DNA of 64,000 bases from Anaeramoeba flamelloides. Its lineage: Eukaryota > Metamonada > Anaeramoebidae. The translations under genes and the position numbers were made by a program. Below, one piece after another: positions 1 through 10,273 of this stretch. The DNA lies in NCBI GenBank assembly GCA_027625915.1, contig JANTQA010000060.1, forward strand, positions 620,001 to 684,000. Reading direction: 5' to 3'. How positions within the stretch are numbered: the stretch's first letter is position 1; each line of letters begins with the position of its first letter. The notes beneath the pieces were generated by a model. It was not told the DNA's origin. It searched no databases and saw only the letters and a program-made list of their open reading frames with translations.

Positions 1-479
1 ACATTGCTCTTATAATTTGTTGTCTTGAATGTTGGTTTTTGTTTTTGTTTTTTGATAAAGGTATTGTCTTTTTTTGTTTTTGTTATATTTTCATCTTTTG
101 AATTTTCTTTTGTTTTTGCAAATTGAGAAAGGTCATTAAGAGACAAACCCGATTGAGAGAATTTGTGTTTGTTCGGACTTTGCTTATAAGAAAACATATC
201 ATTTAATCCTTTTTTATGAAATTCTTTTTGCTTAAAAATAGAATTTGTGCTTGTTCCTGTTTCTTTGCCCTGAGAACCAGAAAAAATGTTTTTCTGGTTT
301 GTAAAGCCTCGTTCCAAAGAAATTTGAGTTTTTTGATTTGTTTGATTTGATGTTTCGTTTGGGTTTGTTTTGAAAGACAAAAAATTTTCAAAAGACTCAG
401 CTAGTGCCTTTTGTAAGTCAAGATCTTCATTATCAAAATTGTAAGTTGGTTGAGTTGTTTTTTTTTTTTTTTTGCTCAT
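1..479 (-). CDS. Partial gene, UIM-like motif, function unknown
   Basis: An uninterrupted reading frame of about 159 codons runs from an ATG at 479 to the left window edge, so the C-terminus is missing. The protein is Lys/Asn/Gln/Ser-rich. After a short poly-Lys run, residues about 16-32 (NFDNEDLDLQKALAESFEN) fit a ubiquitin-interacting motif: an acidic stretch, then Leu, then Ala-x-x-x-Ser. Further on are two similar hydrophobic patches, GLNDMF and GLSLNDLSQF. I do not recognise the family. The residue composition and absence of stops over 477 nt of AT-rich DNA argue for a real gene. The start is uncertain: a different frame beginning with ATG at 543 looks equally protein-like up to a 16-A run (458-473), where the two frames meet. 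The true protein may start at 543, with the run miscounted or slipped. Confidence 0.6.
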   Translation of the reverse strand, partial: MSKKKKKTTQPTYNFDNEDLDLQKALAESFENFLSFKTNPNETSNQTNQKTQISLERGFTNQKNIFSGSQGKETGTSTNSIFKQKEFHKKGLNDMFSYKQSPNKHKFSQSGLSLNDLSQFAKTKENSKDENITKTKKDNTFIKKQKQKPTFKTTNYKSN

Positions 480-543
480 TGTTTCTTATAGTGATCCGAA
501 ATTTGTCAACAAGGTTGAGGCCAAACTCATTTTCTTGCGTCAT

Positions 544-2307
544 TAAAACAAGAAATACTTTACAAATTTATTTTTCTGAATTTGAAGAGAAAAACAAAAG
601 TTCCAAAGAATCAATAAAAATGAAAAAATGATCTCTTGTTTGGATTGCCATTGAAAACAATCATATCACGTTGAGAAAGTATTACACCTTAACAAGGTTT
701 TAAAACCATTTGAAAAAGCTGTAAATTATCTGGAGGTTTCTGAAAGGTTTTTTTCTGACTTAAAGGTTTGTAAAAGTGATTAGTTCGAGAAAAGGAGTGA
801 GATTTTTTATAGCGGTTTAAATCTCAGAGTTTTCATTGTTTTTTGGTTTATTAGGGTGTACCAAATCTCTTTTTCATTTTTAGTGAATTTTTGGAAACTG
901 TTTATTCTTGAATTGTAATTTTCACTAAAACACAAGGTGTTCCAAATGAATGTACAAGTGCTCACCTACTGATATTCATGGAATGAATTTGAAAAAACTT
1001 TTTACATTAGTTTCCTTTTCATTTTTCTAATTTAGATCCAATATTCCAACTTACATCAACGTATCTAAAAATGATCTTGAAATTTTTTTGTTTTTTTTGT
1101 TAAAATTTTTGATTTTAAAAAAAGGTATTTTCTCTTATCTCTTGACGTTTAAACACACACCAAATTCCTTTCTTTTTTAAATACAATAGAGTCTTACAAT
1201 ATACACCAAATTTATCAGCAGGGTTCTTGGCGCATTAGAGACTTCTCAGAAAAGTATCAAACAGAAAAAATATAATTTTAAAAAAAAAAGAAAAATAAAA
1301 AGGAACATTTTGATACATGTTTTTTGACTCGTTAAAAATACATCGAAAAAAATTTCTTAAAAGTTTTGTTATGTTAACACCAAAACAGAATTTTCGAAAA
1401 AGTGAGTTATTGTTTACAAACTCTTTTGGGTAAATAAAAAAAAAGGAAATGGAGTGGAAAAATTTTTTCTAATTTATCCCATAAATACCAGTATTCTGGT
1501 TCTCAAAGAGTTAATTCTATTGAATAAAATCTTTATTTTAAACTTCAGCAAATTGAATTGTTGAGTATTTCATGTTTCCTGCTTGAATTTATGATTAAAT
1601 TTCAAAACCTTTTAGAATTTTTTAATTTAGTGTACAGATTATTGTTTAAAAATTAAATTCTTTTAGTTGGATTTGATCTTTATAGGGATTCGCGTTCTAC
1701 TAAGAGAACTCAAAAATTAAATTATGTTGATGTTGAGTGTAAATCATAGTCTTGACTAATGGTCCAATTGTCTCTAAAAAATTTGAGTAGTCAAGTATTA
1801 TTATTTATTTATTTCATGGATATAAAATTATCCTTTGTATTTGTAAAAAACCCAATAATTTCAGAAAAAAAATGAAAATTTCAGACAAATGAAAAGCTCA
1901 AATTTTCAATATTCAGACTCCAAAGCTGTAAAATATCTTTCTTAAATTTGTCTCAAAATGTAGATTATTCACTAAAAAATTCATTTTTCTCAAAAAATCG
2001 AGATTTAACTTATATATTATTTTGGAAAATTATTTATATATATATGGCAAATATATTGATGTTACAGTCCTAGAACAAAAAAAAACGAAAACTAACCATT
2101 GTTTTGGTTTTCATCTTGTTGATTATTGAATTAAAGTTGAAATGAAAAAAATTAAAAAATAGTTACTTTAGGAAGCTCAAAATAAGAATTTATTTATTAC
2201 TGAAAACATAATTATTTTGTTTTCAATTTTTTGATTTATAAAAAGGAATTAACAAAAAAAAATTTAAAAATGAACATTTTTATATCGTGAATTATTAAAA
2301 AATATAA
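544..2307. other. Intergenic, AT-rich, repeat debris
   Basis: I see no supportable gene here. The segment at about 1895-2060 resembles 10905-11110 and one arm of the large palindrome at 48575-48740. The shared phrase is AATATCTTTCTTAAATTT followed by AAAATGTAGATTATTC, so it is a dispersed repeat fragment. TTACAGTCCTAGAAC at about 2060-2074 recurs at about 15744. Confidence 0.5.
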
Positions 2308-2747
2308 CTTTTGTGGAAAAAAAGTGAAACTGGAAAAAAAGTGAAACACGATTTTTAATTGGGAACATTAATAGAACCTGAAAATGAAAAGTAAAACCAA
2401 TAAAAAGAAGAAACCAATTAACTTCCAATAATAACCCATTATATTATTTTCAATCAACCCAACAAACACAATTTAAATCTACTTGATTTATCGAAATAGT
2501 TCTTGCGGTTTTGGAGATCTCAAAAATAGTCAATTTTTTGAACAAATTTTTAATAATTGATCAATCAAAGAAAAACCCATACTAAAAGATAGTATTTAAA
2601 AAACTTTTATTGTGATGAATACTTCATTTTGTCTTTATTTATTTATTTATTCTTTTTTTCATTGATCTTACTTTTCATTTTCAGTAATGTTCCCAATTAA
2701 AAACCGTGTTTCACTTTTTTTCCAGTTTCACTTTTTTTCCACAACAG
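2308..2747. mobile_element. Non-autonomous TIR element, GTTCCC family, copy 1
   Basis: This 440 bp element has long inverted ends. The left arm 2308-2394 reads CTTTTGTGGAAAAAAAGTG, followed by GAAACTGG and a second AAAAAAAGTG unit. The right arm 2665-2747 is its complement and ends CCACAACAG before TA. Both arms contain the inner block ATTGGGAACATTA / TAATGTTCCCAATT. There is no coding capacity. The TA next to the right end and the CTGTTGTGG-like terminus fit a Tc1/mariner-type MITE. The block is shared with copies at 46882, 56118 and 19229. Confidence 0.75.
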
Positions 2748-4743
2748 TAATAATTTTTTGTTCAATAATATTTATTATACGTTTTTATAGTGACACGTGA
2801 ACTCTAGCACTATCCCTTTTTTTTTTTTTTTTTTTTCTCTCCAATTACTTCTTTACGTTAATTATAGACCAATCTATGACAGTTTTCTTCCCTTTATCAT
2901 ATTATTGGATAACAATTTCTTTGTTTATCTACTGAATCACAAACCTTTTATATATTTTTTAAAATGTCAACTTTTAAACTTAAAATATTTGTGGTTATTT
3001 TTAAAAAGCACACTGGTGTTTCAATTATAATATTGTTACTGTTAAATCAAATGAATAATTTTACATTACTATATATTTAAACAACTTGAAATTTTTATTT
3101 TTTTTTTTTATTTTAAATAAATAAAAACAATATTTTTTTTTTGTAGATTAATAGGTCAAAATATTACAAATTCAAAGGAAAAACAAAATTAGAAAACTTC
3201 ATTTCAAAAATTGTGAATCAATGAATTGAGAAAAAATATATATTCTTTATTATTCAAGAGCAACTCATGATTAAATATCATTTATAATTCACTTTTAAAA
3301 CATTCTAAATACATAAAATCTGATATTTTACACATTAAAAAAAATAAAAACAAAAACTAAAAAAAAGTTGTCTCACAATTTTTGAAACGAGCGTTACAGA
3401 TTTTTTTATTACTATAATTTCACACATAAAAAGTTAAAAACAAGAAGTTTCTTTCTAATAATTATCTGTATTTTTCAAAGACTTTACATAATCTCAATTT
3501 TCGTTATGATTATTTATTATTTCGAAGATCTTTTTTTTTTTCCACATTAATTTTTTTTTTTTTTTTCAACATGATCTTTCGTAAAAAAAAATAAAAAAGT
3601 AAAGAAAAACAAAATTTTGTAAAGATAAAATAAAAATTTGAAAAATAGAAAAAAAAAAGAAAAAGAAAAAAAATAAAAAAAGAAAAACAAAAATTTGAAA
3701 AAGCAAAACAAAAATTTGTAAAATTAGAAAAATCAAATAATCCAAATATTTAAATATTTTTTTGATAAGAATATGTCATAAATCCCTCAAAAAAAAACTT
3801 TTATTAACATTTTAAATCGAGTCAAAATTTTAGAAAAATAGTCCAGTGTGAAAATATTTTTAAGATTATCATATAAATAGTAGATATTTCACAAAGAGTA
3901 CATTAATTTTTTTTGTTTTATTATTAGATTTATTTAATAATCTGATAAAATAATTTTGTGTAAATTAAGTTAAAATTATTCTAATAAAAAATTTGGGTAT
4001 ATGTATATATATTTGTTTGAGTATCTGTAATATGTAAGGCGAATAAATTATTTGAAAGAACAAATCCAATCAAATTCACTTTAAAACAGGGATAAATAAT
4101 GGAAGTGATAAACTAAGCTAAATTTCAAAAATAGGGTCATCATTAGTATTTTCTAAATTATTGGTATGTGTGTTGTGTTAACCAAATATTCTGAACCCAA
4201 TATCTTTTAAAAGTCATTATTGAATATTTAATATCAAGAAACAATCTTCTTTTTAATGAAAATTTTCCAAAGTTGAATTCATTTTTTTTGCAATTTTTCT
4301 TTCAAAATGATTCCATATTGTTATTTTTATGTTGAATGAACAAGAACATTTTTGAAAACCGTTAATATTCAAGAGATGAGATTAATTAGCATTGGAGAAA
4401 GGGATTGTAAAATTCAAAGAAAGTAAAACACCCAAGAAGTGTTTGCTTCGAAAACAAGTATCAACCAAATTTGCTTTAATGAGTTACAATGGTTCCTTGA
4501 AAAGTGAAGAAATAGCAAGATCAAATAAGATCTTCTTTTCTCTTTCATTTGGAGACAATGTGATGAATGTGATCGTATTCATTTTATCTTTGAGTTCTTT
4601 GTTGTACATTCAGAAAATTGGTTTTGTTTTCACTTTCTTTTCTTTTTCTTTTTCTTTCTTTTGTTGAGATTCTTTTTATCTTGAAAAAGGTATCAAGGAA
4701 AGTTTGGGTTGATACCAAATGGGTAAATAGTAAAAATCTGATA
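2748..4743. other. Intergenic; contains dispersed repeat 3235-3740
   Basis: There is no gene. About 3235-3740 is an old repeat copy that matches about 21070-21510 in the opposite orientation. Shared phrases include AAAGATCATGT, TGTTTTTAACTTTTT and AAAAGTGAATTATAAAT. Around 3590-3720 the repeat is an A-rich purine tract. A lone transposon end, AAGCTAAATTTCAAAAATAG, lies at 4114-4133 and resembles the ends at 5020 and 33976. Confidence 0.5.
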
Positions 4744-4942
4744 CAGTCAGTTTCACTTTTAAGACACAAACTTTCAACGAAATTTAAGGCACAAAAAAAA
4801 TCTCAAATTAAAGCACATTTTTTTGGAAATTGTTTTTTTTACAATTTATTTTACTAGAATTTGAATTTTGTGCCTTAATTTGAGATTTTTTTTGTACCTT
4901 AAATTTCGTAGAAAGTTTGTGTCTTAAAAGTGAAACTGACTG
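4744..4942. mobile_element. Hairpin MITE copy 1 (TA-flanked)
   Basis: This is a near-perfect palindrome of about 199 bp. It starts CAGTCAGTTTCACTTTTAAG and ends with the complement GTGAAACTGACTG, with TA on both outer sides. The arms are about 85 bp and carry three spaced AAGGCACAAA-type units, around a T-rich loop. The TA flank and CAGT terminus fit a Tc1/mariner-derived MITE. It has no coding capacity. Confidence 0.9.
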
Positions 4943-5017
4943 TAGGTCTGATGGAAAGTTGTTTCAAAAGGTTCTTGGAAGCAATGGTGAATCTTAAATG
5001 GATAATTTTAAGATGAA

Positions 5018-5440
5018 AAATCATTTCAAAAAATAGGGTCAGATTTATTTTTTTCTTAATGGGTTTCTTTTCTCTATTCTTTTATTACAGTCGGTTTCAC
5101 TTTTAAGGCACAAACTTTCAACGAAATTTAAGGCACAAAAAAATCTCAAATTAAGGCACAAACTGTGGAATTTTTTTTTTTACAATTTATTTTTACTAGA
5201 ATTTGAATTTTGTGCCTTAAAATGAGATTTTTATTGTGCCTTAAATTTCGTTGAAGGTTTGTGCCTTAAAAGTGAAACTGACTGTAGAAATAATAATTAA
5301 AACAGAAAAGGGTGTTTTAGACAGTTATTTTTTAGTTTTAAGTTCTGATTTTTCTGGGTTGAGTTTTGGTATTCACTAAATGAGAAACTACAATTTTTTT
5401 TCAATCAAAAATTTGCCCCTATTTTTGACATTAAGCTTAT
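5018..5440. mobile_element. Short TIR element interrupted by hairpin MITE
   Basis: The left end TTTCAAAAAATAGGGTCAG (about 5024) and the right end CCCCTATTTTTGACATTAAG (about 5416-5435) form imperfect inverted ends. They resemble 33970-34206. The hairpin MITE at 5088-5284 lies inside. Subtracting it leaves about 225 bp, close to the 236 bp of the other copy. Pairing this left end rather than the one at 4114 is my choice. Confidence 0.5.
5088..5284. mobile_element. Hairpin MITE copy 2 (TA-flanked)
   Basis: This is a full-length 197 bp copy beginning CAGTCGGTTTCACTTTTAAG and ending GTGAAACTGACTG, with TA on each side. Only a handful of mismatches separate it from copy 1, which lies 145 bp away. 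It interrupts the older element at 5018-5440. Confidence 0.9.
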
Positions 5441-7322
5441 AAAAAAAATAAAAATGTATGTGTGTGTGTGTGGTGGGTATATAATAAAATTAACTAATAA
5501 TGTTGAATTTTAAGATTGTACAAGGGTTTTGTATTAGACTTCTTGAATAAAAAGGTTATTTAAAATGATAAAATATTAATATTATCATTTTCATTGTTGT
5601 TTTTATTTTTTTTTTTTTTATTCTCCAATGGCTTAATTACCAGGACAAATATTTTATAAAACCCCCATTTTTTTCTTTTTGTGATATTTTTGGGAATGGT
5701 TTTTTCGAAATCAAGCTAAAAATATTTGTAAAAACTTTTTCTCTGTTGTTAACCCGTCTAAATCGAAAATATCTCAACAAATTACTAAACGAGAGATCAT
5801 AAGAAAAATAAAATCTAATTTTCTAAATATAAAAACGACATTATTATCATTATATATTTTTTCTTATCGACTTTTCATTAAACCTCGGAATAATTTCAAG
5901 AGTTCCCAAATGATTCCATTTTTGGAATTTTTAGAATCAACAAAAAAATAAATTTTGGAATTAAAATACCAAAATAATCACACTGGAATCTGTTTTTATC
6001 TACATTTTCTACTTGCTAAAATACCTTTTTTAAAGAATAAATTTTCAATAACCTTAAAAATTGTTTCTTAACAATTTACTGAAAAAAAAGATTTTTTTTC
6101 TGTGTTGCCAAAACTCATAAAAAACAGATTCTTTTGATCCCATTTCAAAGTAAAATAATTTCCTATCTAGGAAGAAACTAAAAAATATCAGGATTGTCAA
6201 AAAGATGATGAAAAATAAAACTTTAAGAAGAAAAACCTGCAATATTTTTGTTTTTTTTTTGAGAAATATTAAATTCATTTTAATAATAAAAAAAATTATT
6301 ACAGTCAGTTCTACTTTTAAGGCACAAACTTCAACGAAATTTAAGGTACAATAAAAAACTCAAATTAAGGCATAAAATTTGGAATTTTAATTTTTACAAA
6401 TTATTTTACTAGAATCTGAATTTTGTACCTTAATTTGAGATTTTTATTGTGCCTTAAATTTTGTTCAAAGTTTGTTTCTTAAATTTGAAGCTGACTGTAA
6501 TAATTAAATTCTGAGAATTATATGGTTATAAGTAAAACCAATTTTTAACAAGAAATAAGTAAAAAATAATCATTGAAATAAAAAAGAATCAATTGATTCC
6601 ATGGAATCAAAAAAAGAATTATTTTTAGTTTTTTTCGAAATTGAATCAAAATGTGATCTTTTTTTTGATTTAAATTAGATTTTAAATCGAGTAATTTTCT
6701 CTATTAAAATTTTAAATTTGTGGTTTTTTGCATTTCCACCTTTATCAGAAGGTTACAATTGATTAATTTAGATTATATAAGCAAAATACCAATTAAAACA
6801 GTTAATGGTTACTGCTACATAATTTAATTTTTATCTTTATAATAGGAATATATTTTCAAATTGTTATTAATGTTTTAAGTTGATCAAAAAAATAGAATTT
6901 TAGGTGTTTTTGAAATTTCTGGATTGTAGATTTGATAGTTAGGCATATATATATATATAGATATATTAATGTTTTTTGTATAAATTTTAATTTTTATTTA
7001 TGTGTTCCCAGCTTTGTAAAAAACTGTTGTCGTATTGTTTCAGAATTAAAAATAAAAATACAAATGATAAAAATTAAAAAAAAGTTGAAGATGTTTCATT
7101 TTTTATTGAAAGTATCAAAATAATATAATTATTTGAGATTTCAAAAAGAACAGATAACAAATTTTATATTACTTTTATCATATCTTGATGGTAGTGGGGG
7201 AGATACCATATTAATCGTTTAATATTATTATAAAATAAATTCGATGATTAATTAGAATTTTGGAAAAATATTTAAATAAAAAAAAAAAAAATTAAATTTT
7301 TTTTTTTTAATTAATTATTTTC
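5441..7322. other. Intergenic, holds one MITE
   Basis: Apart from the MITE at 6302-6497 I see only AT-rich low-complexity DNA. There is a small TG run near 5458-5472 and a TA run near 6944-6967. Short open frames here are poly-Phe/Lys artefacts. Confidence 0.5.
6302..6497. mobile_element. Hairpin MITE copy 3 (TA-flanked)
   Basis: This 196 bp palindrome lies between TA dinucleotides. The ends read CAGTCAGTTCTACTTTTAAG and the complement-like GAAGCTGACTG. Both arms keep the AACGAAATTTAAGG core in altered form. It is more diverged than copies 1, 2 and 8. Confidence 0.88.
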
Positions 7323-7904
7323 TTACCAATTTCCTTGGTAATCAGCACCTCCTACTTTTCGAACTTCTTTCATAATGTCTTCATATTCAAATTCGCTTTC
7401 TTCAGTACCCATCCTTTCAATAGCGAATTGTTTGATAACTTTTTTAACATCTGCTTTGTGGACAGAAACACGTGCTCTTCTCATGACACCACAGTTTTCG
7501 CCTACCCATGTGATGAAGACAAATTTTGGTCTTTTGGATTCTTCGTCACCGGCAATGACACGGAGATACCCATAGATAACTTGTGTTGCATCAAAAAGAG
7601 ATTTCATTTCATCAATTCCACCTGATCCACTTCCGATCATTTCTAAGTCGTTGGTTTTTCCAACATAACCACATGCCATCCTTTTAGTTGAACAAATTTT
7701 TAATTAAATTGCAAAAAAAAAAAGCGAAAAGAACAAAAGGAGGAAAAAAAAAAAAAAAGAAAAAAACAATTAAGATTTGGTCTCGAGAGAATTTAATGCA
7801 AAAAAAAAAAATAATATGTAAAATAATTACCAGTTAGTTTCGGTGTTGTCATCTCTGACATCATTATAAGCTTCTTCAATTGCTGGGTCTTCTACGTTAG
7901 CCAT
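7323..7904 (-). CDS. Coactosin-like actin-binding protein (2 exons)
   Basis: Two exons join into a 143-residue protein: exon 1 at 7904-7831, a GT-AG intron at 7830-7681 (150 nt), and exon 2 at 7680-7323 with a TAA stop. The splice joins TG to GATGGCA and gives the NWMACGYVGK junction. The whole length is one ADF/cofilin-homology domain of the coactosin type. It contains RDDNTETNW near the N-terminus, then FVFITWVGENCGVMRRAR, SVHKADVKKVIKQFA and a C-terminal VRKVGGADY. Human COTL1 has the same order and about the same length (142 aa). Family members bind F-actin and counter capping in the cytoplasm. The stop is embedded in a donor-like TGGTAAGAA, so an alternative extra 3' exon cannot be excluded. 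The start is the first ATG of exon 1, which matches the family N-terminus. Confidence 0.93.
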
Positions 7905-8897
7905 TTTAAATCTTTAATATTTACACAATAAAATAAAATAAAATAAAAATAATTCATAATTTAATAAGATATTTCTTTGAAAAAGAATCACAAATCTATG
8001 AAAAAAAAAAAAATGAATAAAAAAGAAAAAGAGGGGGGGGAAGAAGAGAAGAAAAGAAAAGGGAAGTAGGAAAAAAAAAAAAAAATCAAAAGTAAATATT
8101 ACAAATTTTATGATAAGTGATTGAGAAAAAAATGAATATTTATTTGTAAAACTCAATGTAAAATGAAATAAGAAATAAAAGTATTAAAGTGAAAAAAATC
8201 ATTATTCTTTGTCTGGTAACTTTTTAAATTTGGTATACAATTGAAAAATAATAGCAAAAAAAGAAAAAGTCTATTAAAAATCAAAATTTTCAAAGTGTGA
8301 ATATAGTTTGTTAAATTCGAGATCTAACCAATGAAAAAATATTACAAAGAGCGTAAACAGATTTTTTTGAAAACAACAAGTTCTTACTATAAAATAACTA
8401 CAAAAAAAGTAAAAACAACAAAATATTTTACTTTTGAATAAACAGCAATTTGCAACTTAAAGTAACTTTTATAATGAACGATTGGTAAAGTTTAAATCTA
8501 GAAACACTGATTTTTTGAAAAGTAAATGAAACTTGATAGTTTTGAATAGATGTTTAAGAGATTAAGAAATACCAATAATATCAAAAACACACGAAACTTT
8601 TTTCAGAACTAATATGTTGATTTCTCTAACAAATATACAAATAAGCAACAGTTAAATCAATTAAAGCAAATTAAAAACTATTTTAAACAAAAATTTTCTT
8701 CAAATTTAAACTGTAAAAGAACATTTACTTTGTTTACTCTTAGAGTTTTTTAATTATGAGATTAAAGTGCAATAGAACCATAATTTTTTTGAACTATTAT
8801 TCTGGAAATATTTTTTCCCAAAGTTAAAAAAAAATGGAAATTTTATATCAAATAAAAGTCTATTCTGAATAGTATGTTGTATGATTTGATAACTTAA
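7905..8897. other. Upstream region of coactosin gene, AT-rich
   Basis: This is non-coding. It contains A-rich runs and an isolated G8 run at 8033-8040, unusual in this AT-rich setting. No promoter motif could be assigned with confidence. Confidence 0.4.
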
Positions 8898-10269
8898 GGG
8901 AGTAGCCAGGGTAAAGAAAAATTTTTCACTTTTTTGTAATTCTGAAGAGGATCAGAAAATAACATTTTTTACTCTGGTTGTACCTCATTGATTTTTATTA
9001 TTTAAAGTACTTCATTCATTAGATTTTTAAAATTTTTTTTTCAAAGTCTCAAAGAAATTGCCACAATAGAATGTTGAGTTGAATTACAAAAAATAGTGTT
9101 TTGAATGTTGAATAACTTATCTTTTATCCTTCTCTCAACATTCTATTGTGGCATTTAATTTTCTCATTTTTAATTTTTTCATCATTTTTGAGATTTTTTT
9201 AATCCTGACAACATAAACCAATTAGAAATATTTTAATATTAGTGGCATTTGGGATTAATGGATTTTGTTTAAAAAGAACAACAATATTACAATTGAGAGA
9301 AATATAAAAGGAAACATAAATGGGACTAAAATAGCTAGAAGATTCCAAAATTAGAATAATTAAGTCAAATTATTACTTGTTAGGATTTTAAATCGTTGGG
9401 TTTAGTGGAATATGAGAAGTGAATATGATTATATGTTATCAAAGTTTAAACCAAAAAAGAGCCAAAATTTTTATTCAATGAATCTGAAATTATCTTCTCC
9501 CAAAAAAAAAACTAAATCTCATTCCAAAAATTTGGACACATCAAAAAATCAAAAATAGGGAAACAAAAACTCAATTTACTATATTATCCCAAACGTAATA
9601 TAAAAACTAGATTTAAGTAACATAGTATTAATGGTTTTTTAAAGTAATCATTTTCATCCCAATATAAGAAAACAATATAAAACAAAACATTAAAACAAGT
9701 GTGTCCAAAAAAAATGAAACGAGCTGAAATGAAAGAGTTTGAACAAAAAATATATTGGTAGATTTGTTAAAATTACATCAACAATGGTTGATCGATCAAA
9801 TTATAAGATACCATGTACCGGCTGTATGTGGATTTTTCAATTTTTGAAACTCAACTGTAACCATCTATCAACCATCTATAAAAAATTTTCAGATCTAACT
9901 AAACCGATTAAGTAACTGAAAAATTGAAAATGAAAACAAAAACAAAAAACACAAAAAATGAAATAGTTTGTTGAATTAAAATTAATTTCCAATTGGATAT
10001 AAATCATGTTATTGTTATTTTTCCAACTGTTTAAACTGTATCCAAATTAATCGAATTAAGTTTATTTTAATAAAAAAATAATAAAAAAAAAAAACTATTT
10101 TATCAATATAATCTCAATTTTTTAATTGTTCAACATGACTAAAATTAAAATATCAAATAATTTTTTAAAAAAATTTTTTAGAGAATCTACGATCACACGC
10201 CACAAAAATAAAATGTTCTTATCTCATCTCTCTCAAATTTTTATCATGTCTTATGGTGTAGCTACTCCC
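8898..10269. mobile_element. TTAA-flanked TIR element, 1.37 kb, non-coding
   Basis: TTAA (8894-8897) precedes GGGAGTAGC, and the complement GCTACTCCC (10261-10269) is followed by TTAA (10270-10273). Exact TTAA flanks with short inverted ends are the known signature of piggyBac-type insertion. No transposase is visible. Inside are a short element copy (about 9511-10060) and an internal 20 bp inverted repeat (TGCCACAATAGAATGTTGAG at 9059-9078 and its complement at 9134-9153). Confidence 0.6.
9511..10060. mobile_element. Mariner-type MITE, ATTCCAAAAATTTGGACACA family, copy A
   Basis: The left end reads ATTCCAAAAATTTGGACACA. The right end, complemented, reads TTAATTCGATTAATTTGGAT. The interior matches copies at 45767-46318 (opposite orientation) and 54138-54674. 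Shared phrases include ACATAGTATTAATGG and GAAACGAGCTGAAA. It is nested in the TTAA element 8898-10269. It is non-coding, and its ends resemble those around the mariner relic at 19464-20535. Confidence 0.65.
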
Positions 10270-10273
10270 TTAA

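Noticed and set aside
404-631. 75-codon plus-strand frame with a Phe run
   Set aside because: Opposite the left-edge minus-strand gene; the Phe run is its poly-A tract.
4392-4857. Overlapping frames of 79-91 codons on both strands
   Set aside because: They partly derive from the hairpin MITE arms and T-rich tracts; no domain or codon signal.
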